DNA of 11,593 nucleotides, taken from assembly GCA_937911745.1 (NCBI GenBank), contig CALDPX010000086.1, forward strand, positions 1 through 11,593, read 5' to 3'. This document shows, piece after piece, positions 1-5,604 of this stretch. The notes under the pieces were generated by a model. That model ran no database searches, was not told the DNA's origin, and saw only the letters and a program-made list of their open reading frames with translations. Within the stretch, counting starts at the first letter, position 1; each line of letters begins with the position of its first letter. Source of the stretch: an uncultured Alistipes sp. (lineage in GTDB: Bacteria > Bacteroidota > Bacteroidia > Bacteroidales > Rikenellaceae). The translations under genes and the position numbers were made by a program.

Positions 1-37
1 GAGCGGGAGCATTTTAGAGCAGCCGAAGGCTGGTCAA

Positions 38-79
38 TTGAGAATTGAGAGTTGAGAGTTGAAAGTTGAAAGTTGAAAA
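38..79. repeat. Tandem 7-bp repeat array (six copies)
   Basis: Six consecutive heptamers read TTGAGAA, TTGAGAG, TTGAGAG, TTGAAAG, TTGAAAG, TTGAAAA with no spacer. The array lies just before an intrinsic terminator and is matched by an inverted array at 203-230. No coding role is apparent. AT-rich arrays of this kind occur in Bacteroidetes intergenic DNA; a function here is not evident. Confidence 0.85.
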
Positions 80-85
80 TTATGG

Positions 86-116
86 TGCGCCACGATGTTT
101 CGTGGCGCAATTTTTA
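86..116 (+). terminator. Intrinsic terminator of the upstream unit
   Basis: A perfect 10-bp stem (TGCGCCACGA, 86-95, with TCGTGGCGCA, 100-109) closes a 4-nt loop and is followed by A and a run of five T. This is a textbook rho-independent terminator. It implies that a transcription unit ends just to the left, whose gene I cannot identify from the bases available. The mirrored T/A content (poly-A before the stem) would also allow weak termination in the other direction. Confidence 0.85.
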
Positions 117-202
117 TTTAACCCTAAGCCCCACTATCAAAGAGAGATTGGTCAAAGATTAATCGGATATTCTTTGAAAAGTTTTGGTTTTGGAAAGGGA
201 AA

Positions 203-230
203 TTCTCAATTCTCAATTCTCAATTTTCAA
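203..230. repeat. Inverted 7-bp repeat array (four copies)
   Basis: Three copies of TTCTCAA and one TTTTCAA, in tandem. TTCTCAA is the reverse complement of the TTGAGAA unit of the array at 38-79, so the two arrays face each other across about 120 bp that contain a terminator. Confidence 0.85.
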
Positions 231-237
231 TTCGTAT

Positions 238-268
238 ATTGTGTTTTCGGAAAAAAGGATTAACTTTG
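238..268 (+). promoter_or_regulatory. secDF promoter (Bacteroidetes type)
   Basis: A perfect -7 box TAACTTTG (261-268) is preceded, at a 19-bp spacing, by ATTG (238-241), a three-of-four match to the TTTG -33 box. Transcription would start near 275, giving a leader of about 95 nt before secDF. Confidence 0.7.
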
Positions 269-288
269 CGAGTTATTTGCGCATTACG

Positions 289-309
289 CGCGTACGCGAA
301 GCGTGCGTG
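289..309 (+). other. GC-rich hairpin in the secDF leader
   Basis: CGTACGC (291-297) pairs with GCGTGCG (301-307) around a GAA loop, and two outer pairs extend the stem to 289-309, allowing G-T wobbles. It lies in the predicted 5' untranslated region, about 60 nt before the start codon, and has no T run. Its role is unknown; it could stabilise the messenger or control translation. Confidence 0.5.
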
Positions 310-369
310 AGAAGTGCGTAAGGAGCAGAAAAACAAGACAAAACAATAATAATTCAAACACTAAAAACA

Positions 370-3300
370 ATGCAGAACAAAGGTCTTATTAAATTCATTG
401 CGATTGTTTTGGCAATTGCGTGTGCTTACCAACTTTCGTTCACTGTTGTTTCGGGCGTTGTGGAGAACAAGGCAGAGAAGTATGCTCAGGAGCAGGTTGC
501 TGCCACTACCGTTACTCCCGCCATGCTCGAAAAAGCAGGTATGAGCGAACAGGCTTACCGCGAGTATATGCTCGTAAAGAAAGAGCAGCAGTATCTCGAC
601 AGCGTTAAGTCGAAACCCGTTTTCAACGTACTCGTGAAGAAATTCACCTATGCAGAGGTTAAGGAGAAAGAGTTGAATCTCGGTCTTGACCTTCGCGGTG
701 GTATGAACGTGATGCTCGAAATTGCAGTAGAGGACGTAGTTGTGGCTCTCTCGAACGACTCGAAAGACCCCACCTTCCTCGCAGCAATCGAGGAGGCTAA
801 GGTGGAGGCTAAGAACTCGCAGAGCGACTATATCACTCTCTTTGCTAAGGCTTACGACCGCCTCTCGAATGGCGCACCCCTTTCGCTGATTTTCAACAAT
901 CAGATTATGAAAGACAAGGTGAACCTCAACAGCACCAATGACGAAGTGTTGAAAGTGTTGCGCGAGGAGTCGGAGAGCGCTATTGCAAACTCCTACAACG
1001 TGCTCCGCAGCCGTATCGACCGCTTTGGTGTGGCTCAGCCCAACATCCAGCGTTTGGAGAACTCGGGTCGTATCTTGGTAGAGCTTCCCGGTGTTAAGGA
1101 GCCCGAGCGTGTTCGTAAACTCTTGCAGGGTACCGCTTCGTTGGAGTTCTGGGCAACCTACGACAACGACGAGATTCTTCCCCAGTTGCAGAGGGCTAAC
1201 AACGTACTCCGCACCCTTGGCGTAAATGGTGTTGAGGTTGAGGCTGAGAAAGCAGAGGTTTCTGAGGGCGACCTCGTGGCAGAGTTGGAGGGCGCAGAGG
1301 TGTCGGCAGATGCAGAACTCGCAGCCTACAACAAGGCTAACCCCCTCTTCGCAAAACTTATGCCCGCTGTTGATGCAGCAGGTCGCGCATACCGTGGTCC
1401 CGTTGTAGGTCACGCTATGAGCTACGATATGGAGACTATTGACGAGTACCTCGCAATGCCTCAGGTTAAAGCCGTTCTCAATCCCGATGTTCGCTTTATG
1501 TGGAGCGCAAAATCGGTTGACGAGGCTGGCACTATCTACGAACTCTACGCCATCAAGGCTGACGGTCGTGACGGCAAGGCTCCTCTGGATGGTGGTTCGG
1601 TAGTTGACGCTTCGCCCCAATACTCCGAGATGGGTGGTGCTGCCGAGGTTGATATGGTTATGAATACCAACGGCTCGAATGTTTGGGCTCGTATGACCAA
1701 GGCTAACATCGGCAAGAGCATCGCTATCGTGCTCGATGGCGTGGTTTACTCGGCTCCTACCGTACAGAACGAGATTACCGGCGGTCGCTCGGCCATCACC
1801 GGCAACTTCACCATTACCGAGGCTACCGACTTGGCTAACGTGCTCAAATCGGGTAAACTTCCCGCTCCCGCACGCATCATTCAGGACACTGTGGTAGGTC
1901 CTTCGCTCGGTGCTGAGAGTATCAACGCCTCGCTCATCTCGTTCATCATCGCCTTCGTGCTCGTACTCGCTTATATGATTTTCTTCTATAAGGGCGCAGG
2001 TGTTGTTGCAAGCGTTGCTTTGGTTTGCAACGTATTCTTCCTCTTTGGTGTATTGGCATCGTTTGGTGCAGTACTGACCCTGCCCGGTATCGCAGGTATC
2101 GTGCTTACTTTGGGTATGGCTGTGGATGCTAACGTAATTATCTACGAGCGCGTGAAAGAGGAACTCTGGGCTGGTAAAGGTCTTTCGGCTGCTATCACCG
2201 CAGGTTACAAGAACGCAATGAGCGCAATTATCGACTCGAACATCACCACCATCATCACCGGTATTGTTCTGTTCGTATTCGGTACAGGTCCCGTTCAGGG
2301 CTTTGCAACTACCCTTATCATCGGTATCATCACCTCGCTCTTCACCTCGCTCTTCTTCACTCGTATGATTTTCGAGGCTCGCGTGGCAAAGGGTAAGAAT
2401 GTTACCTTCTCGAACAAACACACCGACAAGTTCCTTGCTAACACCAAGATTAACTTCATCGGCATCCGTAAAGTATCCTACATTGTATCGGCTGTTTTGA
2501 TTTTGGCTTCGGTTGTATCGCTTTCTACCCGTGGCTTGAACTATGGCGTTGACTTCTCGGGTGGTCGTACCTTCGTAGTACGCTTCGACCAGCCCGTTAC
2601 TGCTGACCAGGTTCGTGAGGGCTTGCAGGTAGTCTTCGACGCTGCCGAGGGCGACGCAAGCGAGAAATCGTTTGAGGTTAAGCAGTTTGGTGACGACAGC
2701 CAGATGCGTATCGTAACCCAGTACCTCCACGCCGACCAGAGCGATGACGCAACCGCTAAGGTTGAGAATCTGCTCTATGAGGGTGTTAAGGAGTTGTACA
2801 CTACCGATATTACTCTCAATGAGTTCACTTCGACCGCTACCAACCCCAATGGTATCATCCAGGCAGATATGGTAGGTCCCAGCGTTGCAAGCGACATCAC
2901 TCGTGGTGCATTCATCTCCGTATTCTTCGCACTCATAGCCATCGGTCTTTATATCATCATCCGATTCAAGAAATGGCAGTGGGGTGCAGGTTCGGTTGTG
3001 GCTTTGGCACACGATGCGTTCCTCACTATGGGTATCTTCTCGCTCTTGCACGGCGTATTGCCCTTCAACTTGGAGGTAGACCAGTCGTTCATCGCAGCAA
3101 TCCTTACCATTATCGGTTACTCGATTAACGATAAGGTGGTTATCTTCGACCGTATCCGCGAGTTTACCACTCTCTATCCCAAACGCAACCTCAAAGAGAC
3201 CATCAACGCAGCTGTTAATACCACTTTGGCTCGTACCATCAACACTTCGGGTACCACTTTGGTAACTCTGCTTTCGATCTTCCTCTTCGGTGGTGCCGTT

Positions 3301-3441
3301 ATCCGCGGTTTCGTATTCGCACTGATGTTCGGTGTGATTATCGGTACCCTTTCGTCCATCTTCATCGCTACTCCCGTTGCTTATGACCTTATGAACAAAC
3401 AGGAGCGCAAAGAGAGCAAGAAGGCGGCTGCTAATAAATAG
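370..3441 (+). CDS. secDF: Fused protein translocase subunit SecDF
   Basis: A fused SecD-SecF accessory subunit of the Sec translocon. It sits in the inner membrane and uses the proton gradient to help pull exported proteins out of SecYEG. The 1023 residues begin with a membrane segment (about 7-28). The SecD half carries LGLDLRGG (104-111), a large periplasmic region to about residue 500, a GPSLGAES segment opening the transmembrane block, and the conserved GMAVDANVIIYER segment (about 582-594). The SecF half starts near residue 700, with NYGVDFSGG (about 723-731), GPSVASDITRGA, and GYSINDKVVIFDRIRE (about 915-930) with the conserved acidic residues. The fused form and the length are usual in Bacteroidetes. 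The ATG at 370 is preceded by an A-rich leader without a Shine-Dalgarno motif, which is normal in this phylum. It appears to be a single-gene unit with its own promoter and terminator. The assignment is secure. Confidence 0.97.
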   Translation: MQNKGLIKFIAIVLAIACAYQLSFTVVSGVVENKAEKYAQEQVAATTVTPAMLEKAGMSEQAYREYMLVKKEQQYLDSVKSKPVFNVLVKKFTYAEVKEKELNLGLDLRGGMNVMLEIAVEDVVVALSNDSKDPTFLAAIEEAKVEAKNSQSDYITLFAKAYDRLSNGAPLSLIFNNQIMKDKVNLNSTNDEVLKVLREESESAIANSYNVLRSRIDRFGVAQPNIQRLENSGRILVELPGVKEPERVRKLLQGTASLEFWATYDNDEILPQLQRANNVLRTLGVNGVEVEAEKAEVSEGDLVAELEGAEVSADAELAAYNKANPLFAKLMPAVDAAGRAYRGPVVGHAMSYDMETIDEYLAMPQVKAVLNPDVRFMWSAKSVDEAGTIYELYAIKADGRDGKAPLDGGSVVDASPQYSEMGGAAEVDMVMNTNGSNVWARMTKANIGKSIAIVLDGVVYSAPTVQNEITGGRSAITGNFTITEATDLANVLKSGKLPAPARIIQDTVVGPSLGAESINASLISFIIAFVLVLAYMIFFYKGAGVVASVALVCNVFFLFGVLASFGAVLTLPGIAGIVLTLGMAVDANVIIYERVKEELWAGKGLSAAITAGYKNAMSAIIDSNITTIITGIVLFVFGTGPVQGFATTLIIGIITSLFTSLFFTRMIFEARVAKGKNVTFSNKHTDKFLANTKINFIGIRKVSYIVSAVLILASVVSLSTRGLNYGVDFSGGRTFVVRFDQPVTADQVREGLQVVFDAAEGDASEKSFEVKQFGDDSQMRIVTQYLHADQSDDATAKVENLLYEGVKELYTTDITLNEFTSTATNPNGIIQADMVGPSVASDITRGAFISVFFALIAIGLYIIIRFKKWQWGAGSVVALAHDAFLTMGIFSLLHGVLPFNLEVDQSFIAAILTIIGYSINDKVVIFDRIREFTTLYPKRNLKETINAAVNTTLARTINTSGTTLVTLLSIFLFGGAVIRGFVFALMFGVIIGTLSSIFIATPVAYDLMNKQERKESKKAAANK

Positions 3442-3470
3442 CAAACTTGTAGTAACTTTTAGATAAGTTC

Positions 3471-3500
3471 GGGGGTGGGTTTATGCTCACCCCCTTTTTT
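3471..3500 (+). terminator. secDF intrinsic terminator
   Basis: GGGGGTG (3471-3477) pairs perfectly with CACCCCC (3488-3494) and is followed directly by six T. It starts 30 nt after the secDF stop. Confidence 0.92.
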
Positions 3501-3804
3501 ACGTAAATCTCGCGGAAAAATCGCAATGATAACTTGCTGTTAATTTCGAATTTGCAGTTGCGCAACTCCCGCAAACCAGACGTTATTTATATCTATAAGG
3601 TAAGGTGGAGCCCTCCCCTATTCCACTCACCTGCCTGGCAAATGAAATGCCATACGCCTTCAACATAAGATTTACAAAGAAGAGGTGACCTTAGCACCTT
3701 GTAAAATAAGAGCACTGAGGTAGTGGCATCTCTGTAAAACGCACGTTAATTGTACCCTCTCGCACACATCAAGGTCTATAACCAACAAAAAAACAGGAGT
3801 ATTA
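3501..3804. other. Gene-free intergenic stretch
   Basis: I see no open reading frame with coding character, no RNA gene and no insertion-sequence end here. It contains a 12-bp perfect palindrome, AGTTGCGCAACT, at 3556-3567, and a short imperfect dyad in AGGTGACCTTAGCACCT around 3683-3699. Either could be a protein-binding site, but short palindromes like these can arise by chance. Confidence 0.5.
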
Positions 3805-3836
3805 TTTGGTTTATAAAATAAAGTAGTTTATATTTG
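3805..3836 (+). promoter_or_regulatory. Promoter of the membrane protein-regulator operon
   Basis: TTTG (3805-3808) and TATATTTG (3829-3836) match both Bacteroidetes promoter boxes exactly, at a spacing of 20 bp. The predicted start, near 3843, leaves a long leader of about 129 nt before the ATG at 3972. Confidence 0.8.
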
Positions 3837-3842
3837 CATTGA

Positions 3843-3971
3843 GTTTAAGGTGTACAACTACACTTGCTAATGGCCAGGCAGCTGTGGTTGACTCGCTAAA
3901 ATACACACATAACCTAACATTGTAGTGCGGGTGGCAACGAGGTACCCGACCTATTACAAAACATTAAAATT
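3843..3971 (+). promoter_or_regulatory. Structured 5' leader with two hairpins
   Basis: The leader opens with a hairpin, GTGTA (3850-3854) with TACAC (3859-3863) around CAAC, extendable by two pairs. Nearer the gene, CGGGT (3928-3932) pairs with ACCCG (3944-3948) around an 11-nt loop. No known riboswitch or leader family is recognised. The arrangement is compatible with RNA-level control of the downstream operon, but this is inferred from length and pairing only. Confidence 0.4.
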
Positions 3972-4568
3972 ATGGAAAACAAACAATTAACCGAAAAAGA
4001 GAGTTTGGAGATTATCTCCTCTATGATTCAAAGCACACAAAAACGCATGATTGATGGCGCGGGCAAACCTTTTCTCATCTGGGGTTATCTGCTCGTGGCA
4101 GTGTCACTATCTATTTGGATGCTTGTGCGCACCACAGGCAATTGGGCTTGGAGTTACCTATGGTTCGCCCCGCTTGTAATAGGCTTTCCCCTAATGCATA
4201 TACTTACCCACAAACAGAGCAGTCCACAGGTAACCACTTTTATAGATAAAATAACGGGGCATATTTGGACCATTTTTGGGGTATCATGCGTTTTAGTGAA
4301 TGTGGTGGCAATGCTATCGAGTCTGATATTGGGTAAGTATATTGACATCTTCACCTTCGTAATGCTGCTTTTGGGTGGTGCTTTACTGCTAACCGGCATT
4401 ATTATCAAGTTCAAGCCCATGATTGTTAGCGGTATTATCAGCGACATCATCGCAATTTTGCTGCTGTTTGTACCGGATCCTTTGGATATTCATATTATCT
4501 TTGCAGTGGCAATGACAGTGGTGATGATTATTCCCGGTCACATCTTAAACTACAAAGCACGCAAATAG
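3972..4568 (+). CDS. Small polytopic membrane protein of unknown function
   Basis: A 198-residue protein with a short charged cytoplasmic N-terminus (about residues 1-33, rich in K and E) followed by about six hydrophobic helices arranged in pairs. The approximate positions are 35-52, 60-77, 98-117, 124-146, 148-168 and 174-192, ending in a basic tail, YKARK. There are no catalytic or binding motifs that I recognise. The ATG at 3972 is the only sensible start, after an AT-rich stretch typical of Bacteroidetes translation sites. The gene stops three bases before the ATG of a winged-helix regulator, so the two are almost certainly one translationally coupled operon. Membrane protein plus small winged-helix regulator pairs are known in Bacteroidetes, so it may be the target or sensor partner of that regulator. 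No function can be assigned. Confidence 0.85.
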   Translation: MENKQLTEKESLEIISSMIQSTQKRMIDGAGKPFLIWGYLLVAVSLSIWMLVRTTGNWAWSYLWFAPLVIGFPLMHILTHKQSSPQVTTFIDKITGHIWTIFGVSCVLVNVVAMLSSLILGKYIDIFTFVMLLLGGALLLTGIIIKFKPMIVSGIISDIIAILLLFVPDPLDIHIIFAVAMTVVMIIPGHILNYKARK

Positions 4569-4571
4569 ACC

Positions 4572-4856
4572 ATGTTACGCGAACTGAATCCTCTTTTGCA
4601 CTCCGAATTGCGTTTGGCGGTAATGGCCACACTGTTGGGTGTGGAGAGTGCAGACTTTGTGTTTCTGCGCGAGCAGACAGGGGCTTCGGCGGGTAATCTG
4701 AGCGTACAGATTGATAAATTGTCGAAAGCCGGCTATATTCAGGTCGAAAAGACTTTCAATGGCAAGATGCCACGAACCATTTGTCGTATTACACCAGCAG
4801 GCTCTGAGGCTATGTCTGAATATGTCGAAACACTTAGGCAATATCTGAAATTGTAA
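4572..4856 (+). CDS. Winged-helix transcriptional regulator
   Basis: A 94-residue, single-domain winged-helix DNA-binding protein of the short MarR/ArsR-like type (HTH_34-like). Residues about 9-30 form the first helices (HSELRLAVMATLL). LREQTGASAGNLSVQIDKLSKAGYIQVEK (about 33-61) gives the helix-turn-helix with the recognition helix around NLSVQIDKL. KTFNGKMPRTICRITPAGSEAM is the beta wing and the start of the last helix, where R-x-T-x-x-G is typical. There is no ligand-binding or membrane domain. The ATG follows the stop of the upstream membrane protein by 3 nt, so its translation is probably coupled. It likely controls its own operon through the promoter near 3805-3836, but no operator is proven. 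Confidence 0.88.
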   Translation: MLRELNPLLHSELRLAVMATLLGVESADFVFLREQTGASAGNLSVQIDKLSKAGYIQVEKTFNGKMPRTICRITPAGSEAMSEYVETLRQYLKL

Positions 4857-4890
4857 GATAGTTGAAAGAACAACATTGAAAGAGTGAAAT

Positions 4891-4922
4891 CGAGGGCTGA
4901 ACTCATTGTAGTTCAGCCCTCG
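4891..4922. terminator. Hairpin between convergent genes
   Basis: A perfect 13-bp inverted repeat, CGAGGGCTGAACT (4891-4903) with AGTTCAGCCCTCG (4910-4922), encloses a 6-nt loop. It lies 34 nt after the regulator stop and 19 nt after the stop of the convergent small gene, so it can serve both strands. Neither side has a strong T run, which lowers confidence in efficient intrinsic termination. Confidence 0.7.
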
Positions 4923-4941
4923 ATTGGCATTGGAGGGGGGA

Positions 4942-5076
4942 TTACTTCTTGGTGCCGCAGCCGCAACCACCTCTTTTCTCTTCGTGGGGCTTGGAGGTCG
5001 AACAACTACCTTCACTCTTTTTCTCGTCTTTGGTTTCGCAACCCGAGGTTTTGGTACCACATTTCTCGTCTTTCAT
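4942..5076 (-). CDS. Small Cys-rich, Lys/Glu-rich protein (44 aa)
   Basis: Translation of the minus strand from the ATG at 5076 to the TAA at 4942 gives 44 residues starting MKDEKCGTKTSGCETK and ending GGCGCGTKK. It contains five cysteines (6, 13, 25, 38, 40), many Lys and Glu residues, Gly and Ser, and almost no hydrophobic residues. There is no signal peptide or membrane helix, so it should be cytosolic and largely disordered unless it binds metal. The C-terminal GGCGCG and the scattered Cys suggest metal or thiol chemistry, but I recognise no family. Coding is supported by the low-complexity but clearly non-random composition, by the hairpin just after its stop, and by the AT-rich stretch before its ATG. 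It is convergent with the regulator gene. It is short enough that expression should be regarded as likely, not proven. Confidence 0.6.
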   Translation of the reverse strand: MKDEKCGTKTSGCETKDEKKSEGSCSTSKPHEEKRGGCGCGTKK

Positions 5077-5308
5077 AATTATTTTTGCGTTTTAGTGAAA
5101 CTTATCGTCCATTATTGCTACAAAATCTAAGCCACAATGAAAATTCGTAAAGAAGAAGAGCGTTAGGATAAAAATAAAAAACATCAATAATGGGTAAAAA
5201 CCAAAAATTATTCTTATCTTGCGCCCGCTTTGCACTACTAAGCGTATGATGGCCGTAGGGTGCAAGACGCAAATGTGGCGAGTAATATGCACAATCTCGT
5301 TACGCCAA

Positions 5309-5396
5309 GGAGAGGTGACCGAGTGGTTTAAGGAGCGCGCCTGGAAAGTGCGTATACCTCAAAAGGGTATCGAGGGTTCGAATCCCTCCCTCTCCG
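5309..5396 (+). tRNA. tRNA-Ser (anticodon GGA)
   Basis: A class II tRNA with acceptor stem GGAGAGG (5309-5315) paired to CCTCTCC (5389-5395) and a G discriminator at 5396. The anticodon stem is CGCGC/GTGCG around CTGGAAA, with anticodon GGA at 5343-5345. There is a long variable arm, and the T arm is GAGGG-TTCGAAT-CCCTC. CCA is not encoded. The GGA anticodon reads UCC and UCU. Its 3' part and downstream flank are repeated after the tRNA-Ser at 9187. Confidence 0.96.
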
Positions 5397-5486
5397 CTGA
5401 GAATGAGGAAGTTACGAAAAGGTAACTTCCTCGTTTTGTTTTTGTTGACACTGTAACTCGCCGCCTTGGCTATTGATACAATTATT
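5374..5486. repeat. Direct repeat, copy 1 (tRNA-Ser 3' part and flank)
   Basis: An ungapped alignment with 9249-9361, at a constant offset of 3875 bp, covers the T loop, acceptor 3' strand, terminator and downstream DNA. The first 74 bp (5374-5447) differ at only two positions (5389 C/T and 5433 G/A). Identity then falls off gradually to about 5486. The tRNA sequences before the T arm are clearly different. Confidence 0.88.
5405..5444 (+). terminator. tRNA-Ser(GGA) terminator
   Basis: GAGGAAGTTAC (5405-5415) pairs with GTAACTTCCTC (5422-5432) around GAAAAG, followed by GTTTTGTTTTTG. The stem can be extended through TG and AT pairs. It is almost identical to the terminator at 9280-9319. Confidence 0.92.
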
Positions 5487-5551
5487 ACCGTCTCCCAAAA
5501 ACACTATTGCAATACCAATACACCAAAAATAATACGCTGAGAATCGAATAA

Positions 5552-5583
5552 TTTTTAACTTTCAATTATAATGGGTATCTTTG
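5552..5583 (+). promoter_or_regulatory. Promoter of the GH2-family gene
   Basis: A perfect -7 box TATCTTTG (5576-5583) has TTTT (5552-5555) at 20-bp spacing as a near match to the -33 box. Transcription would start near 5590, only about 15 nt before the ATG, so the leader is very short. A perfect inverted repeat, TTGTGC (5581-5586) with GCACAA (5593-5598), overlaps the -7 box and start site and is well placed for an operator. Confidence 0.65.
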
Positions 5584-5604
5584 TGCAATAGAGCACAATA
5601 AAAG

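Noticed and set aside
1..48. Possible 3' end of an upstream gene
   Set aside because: Frames end at 15-17 or 46-48, and the terminator at 86-116 implies a unit to the left, but too few codons are visible to choose a frame or strand. A small hairpin at 20-32 lacks a T run.
66..263. A 65-codon plus-strand frame across the heptamer repeats
   Set aside because: It runs through a perfect intrinsic terminator and two repeat arrays and has no protein-like features.
361..3444. A 1027-codon open frame on the minus strand, opposite secDF
   Set aside because: It arises because secDF avoids TTA, CTA and TCA codons, so the complementary frame has no stops. The peptide has no domain, is rich in Cys, His and Gly in a scattered way, and lacks a signal or promoter. 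SecDF is unmistakable on the other strand.
3631..3881. Long-range inverted repeat CTGCCTGGC / GCCAGGCAG
   Set aside because: A 9-bp match within about 470 bp is expected by chance at a rate near one half, and the left arm lies upstream of the promoter, so the arms would not be in one transcript.
3925..3950. T-box-like GGGTGGCAACGAGG in the operon leader
   Set aside because: The resemblance to the T-box sequence is partial, no specifier stem or terminator is seen, and T-boxes are not expected in Bacteroidetes.
4575..5060. A 161-codon minus-strand frame opposite the regulator
   Set aside because: It crosses the convergent hairpin and overlaps the Cys-rich gene in another frame. The regulator and the small protein explain the region better.
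5215..5222. TATCTTGC as the tRNA-Ser(GGA) promoter
   Set aside because: It is one base short of the -7 consensus, lacks a -33 match and lies almost 90 nt before the tRNA, so I could not support it as a promoter feature.
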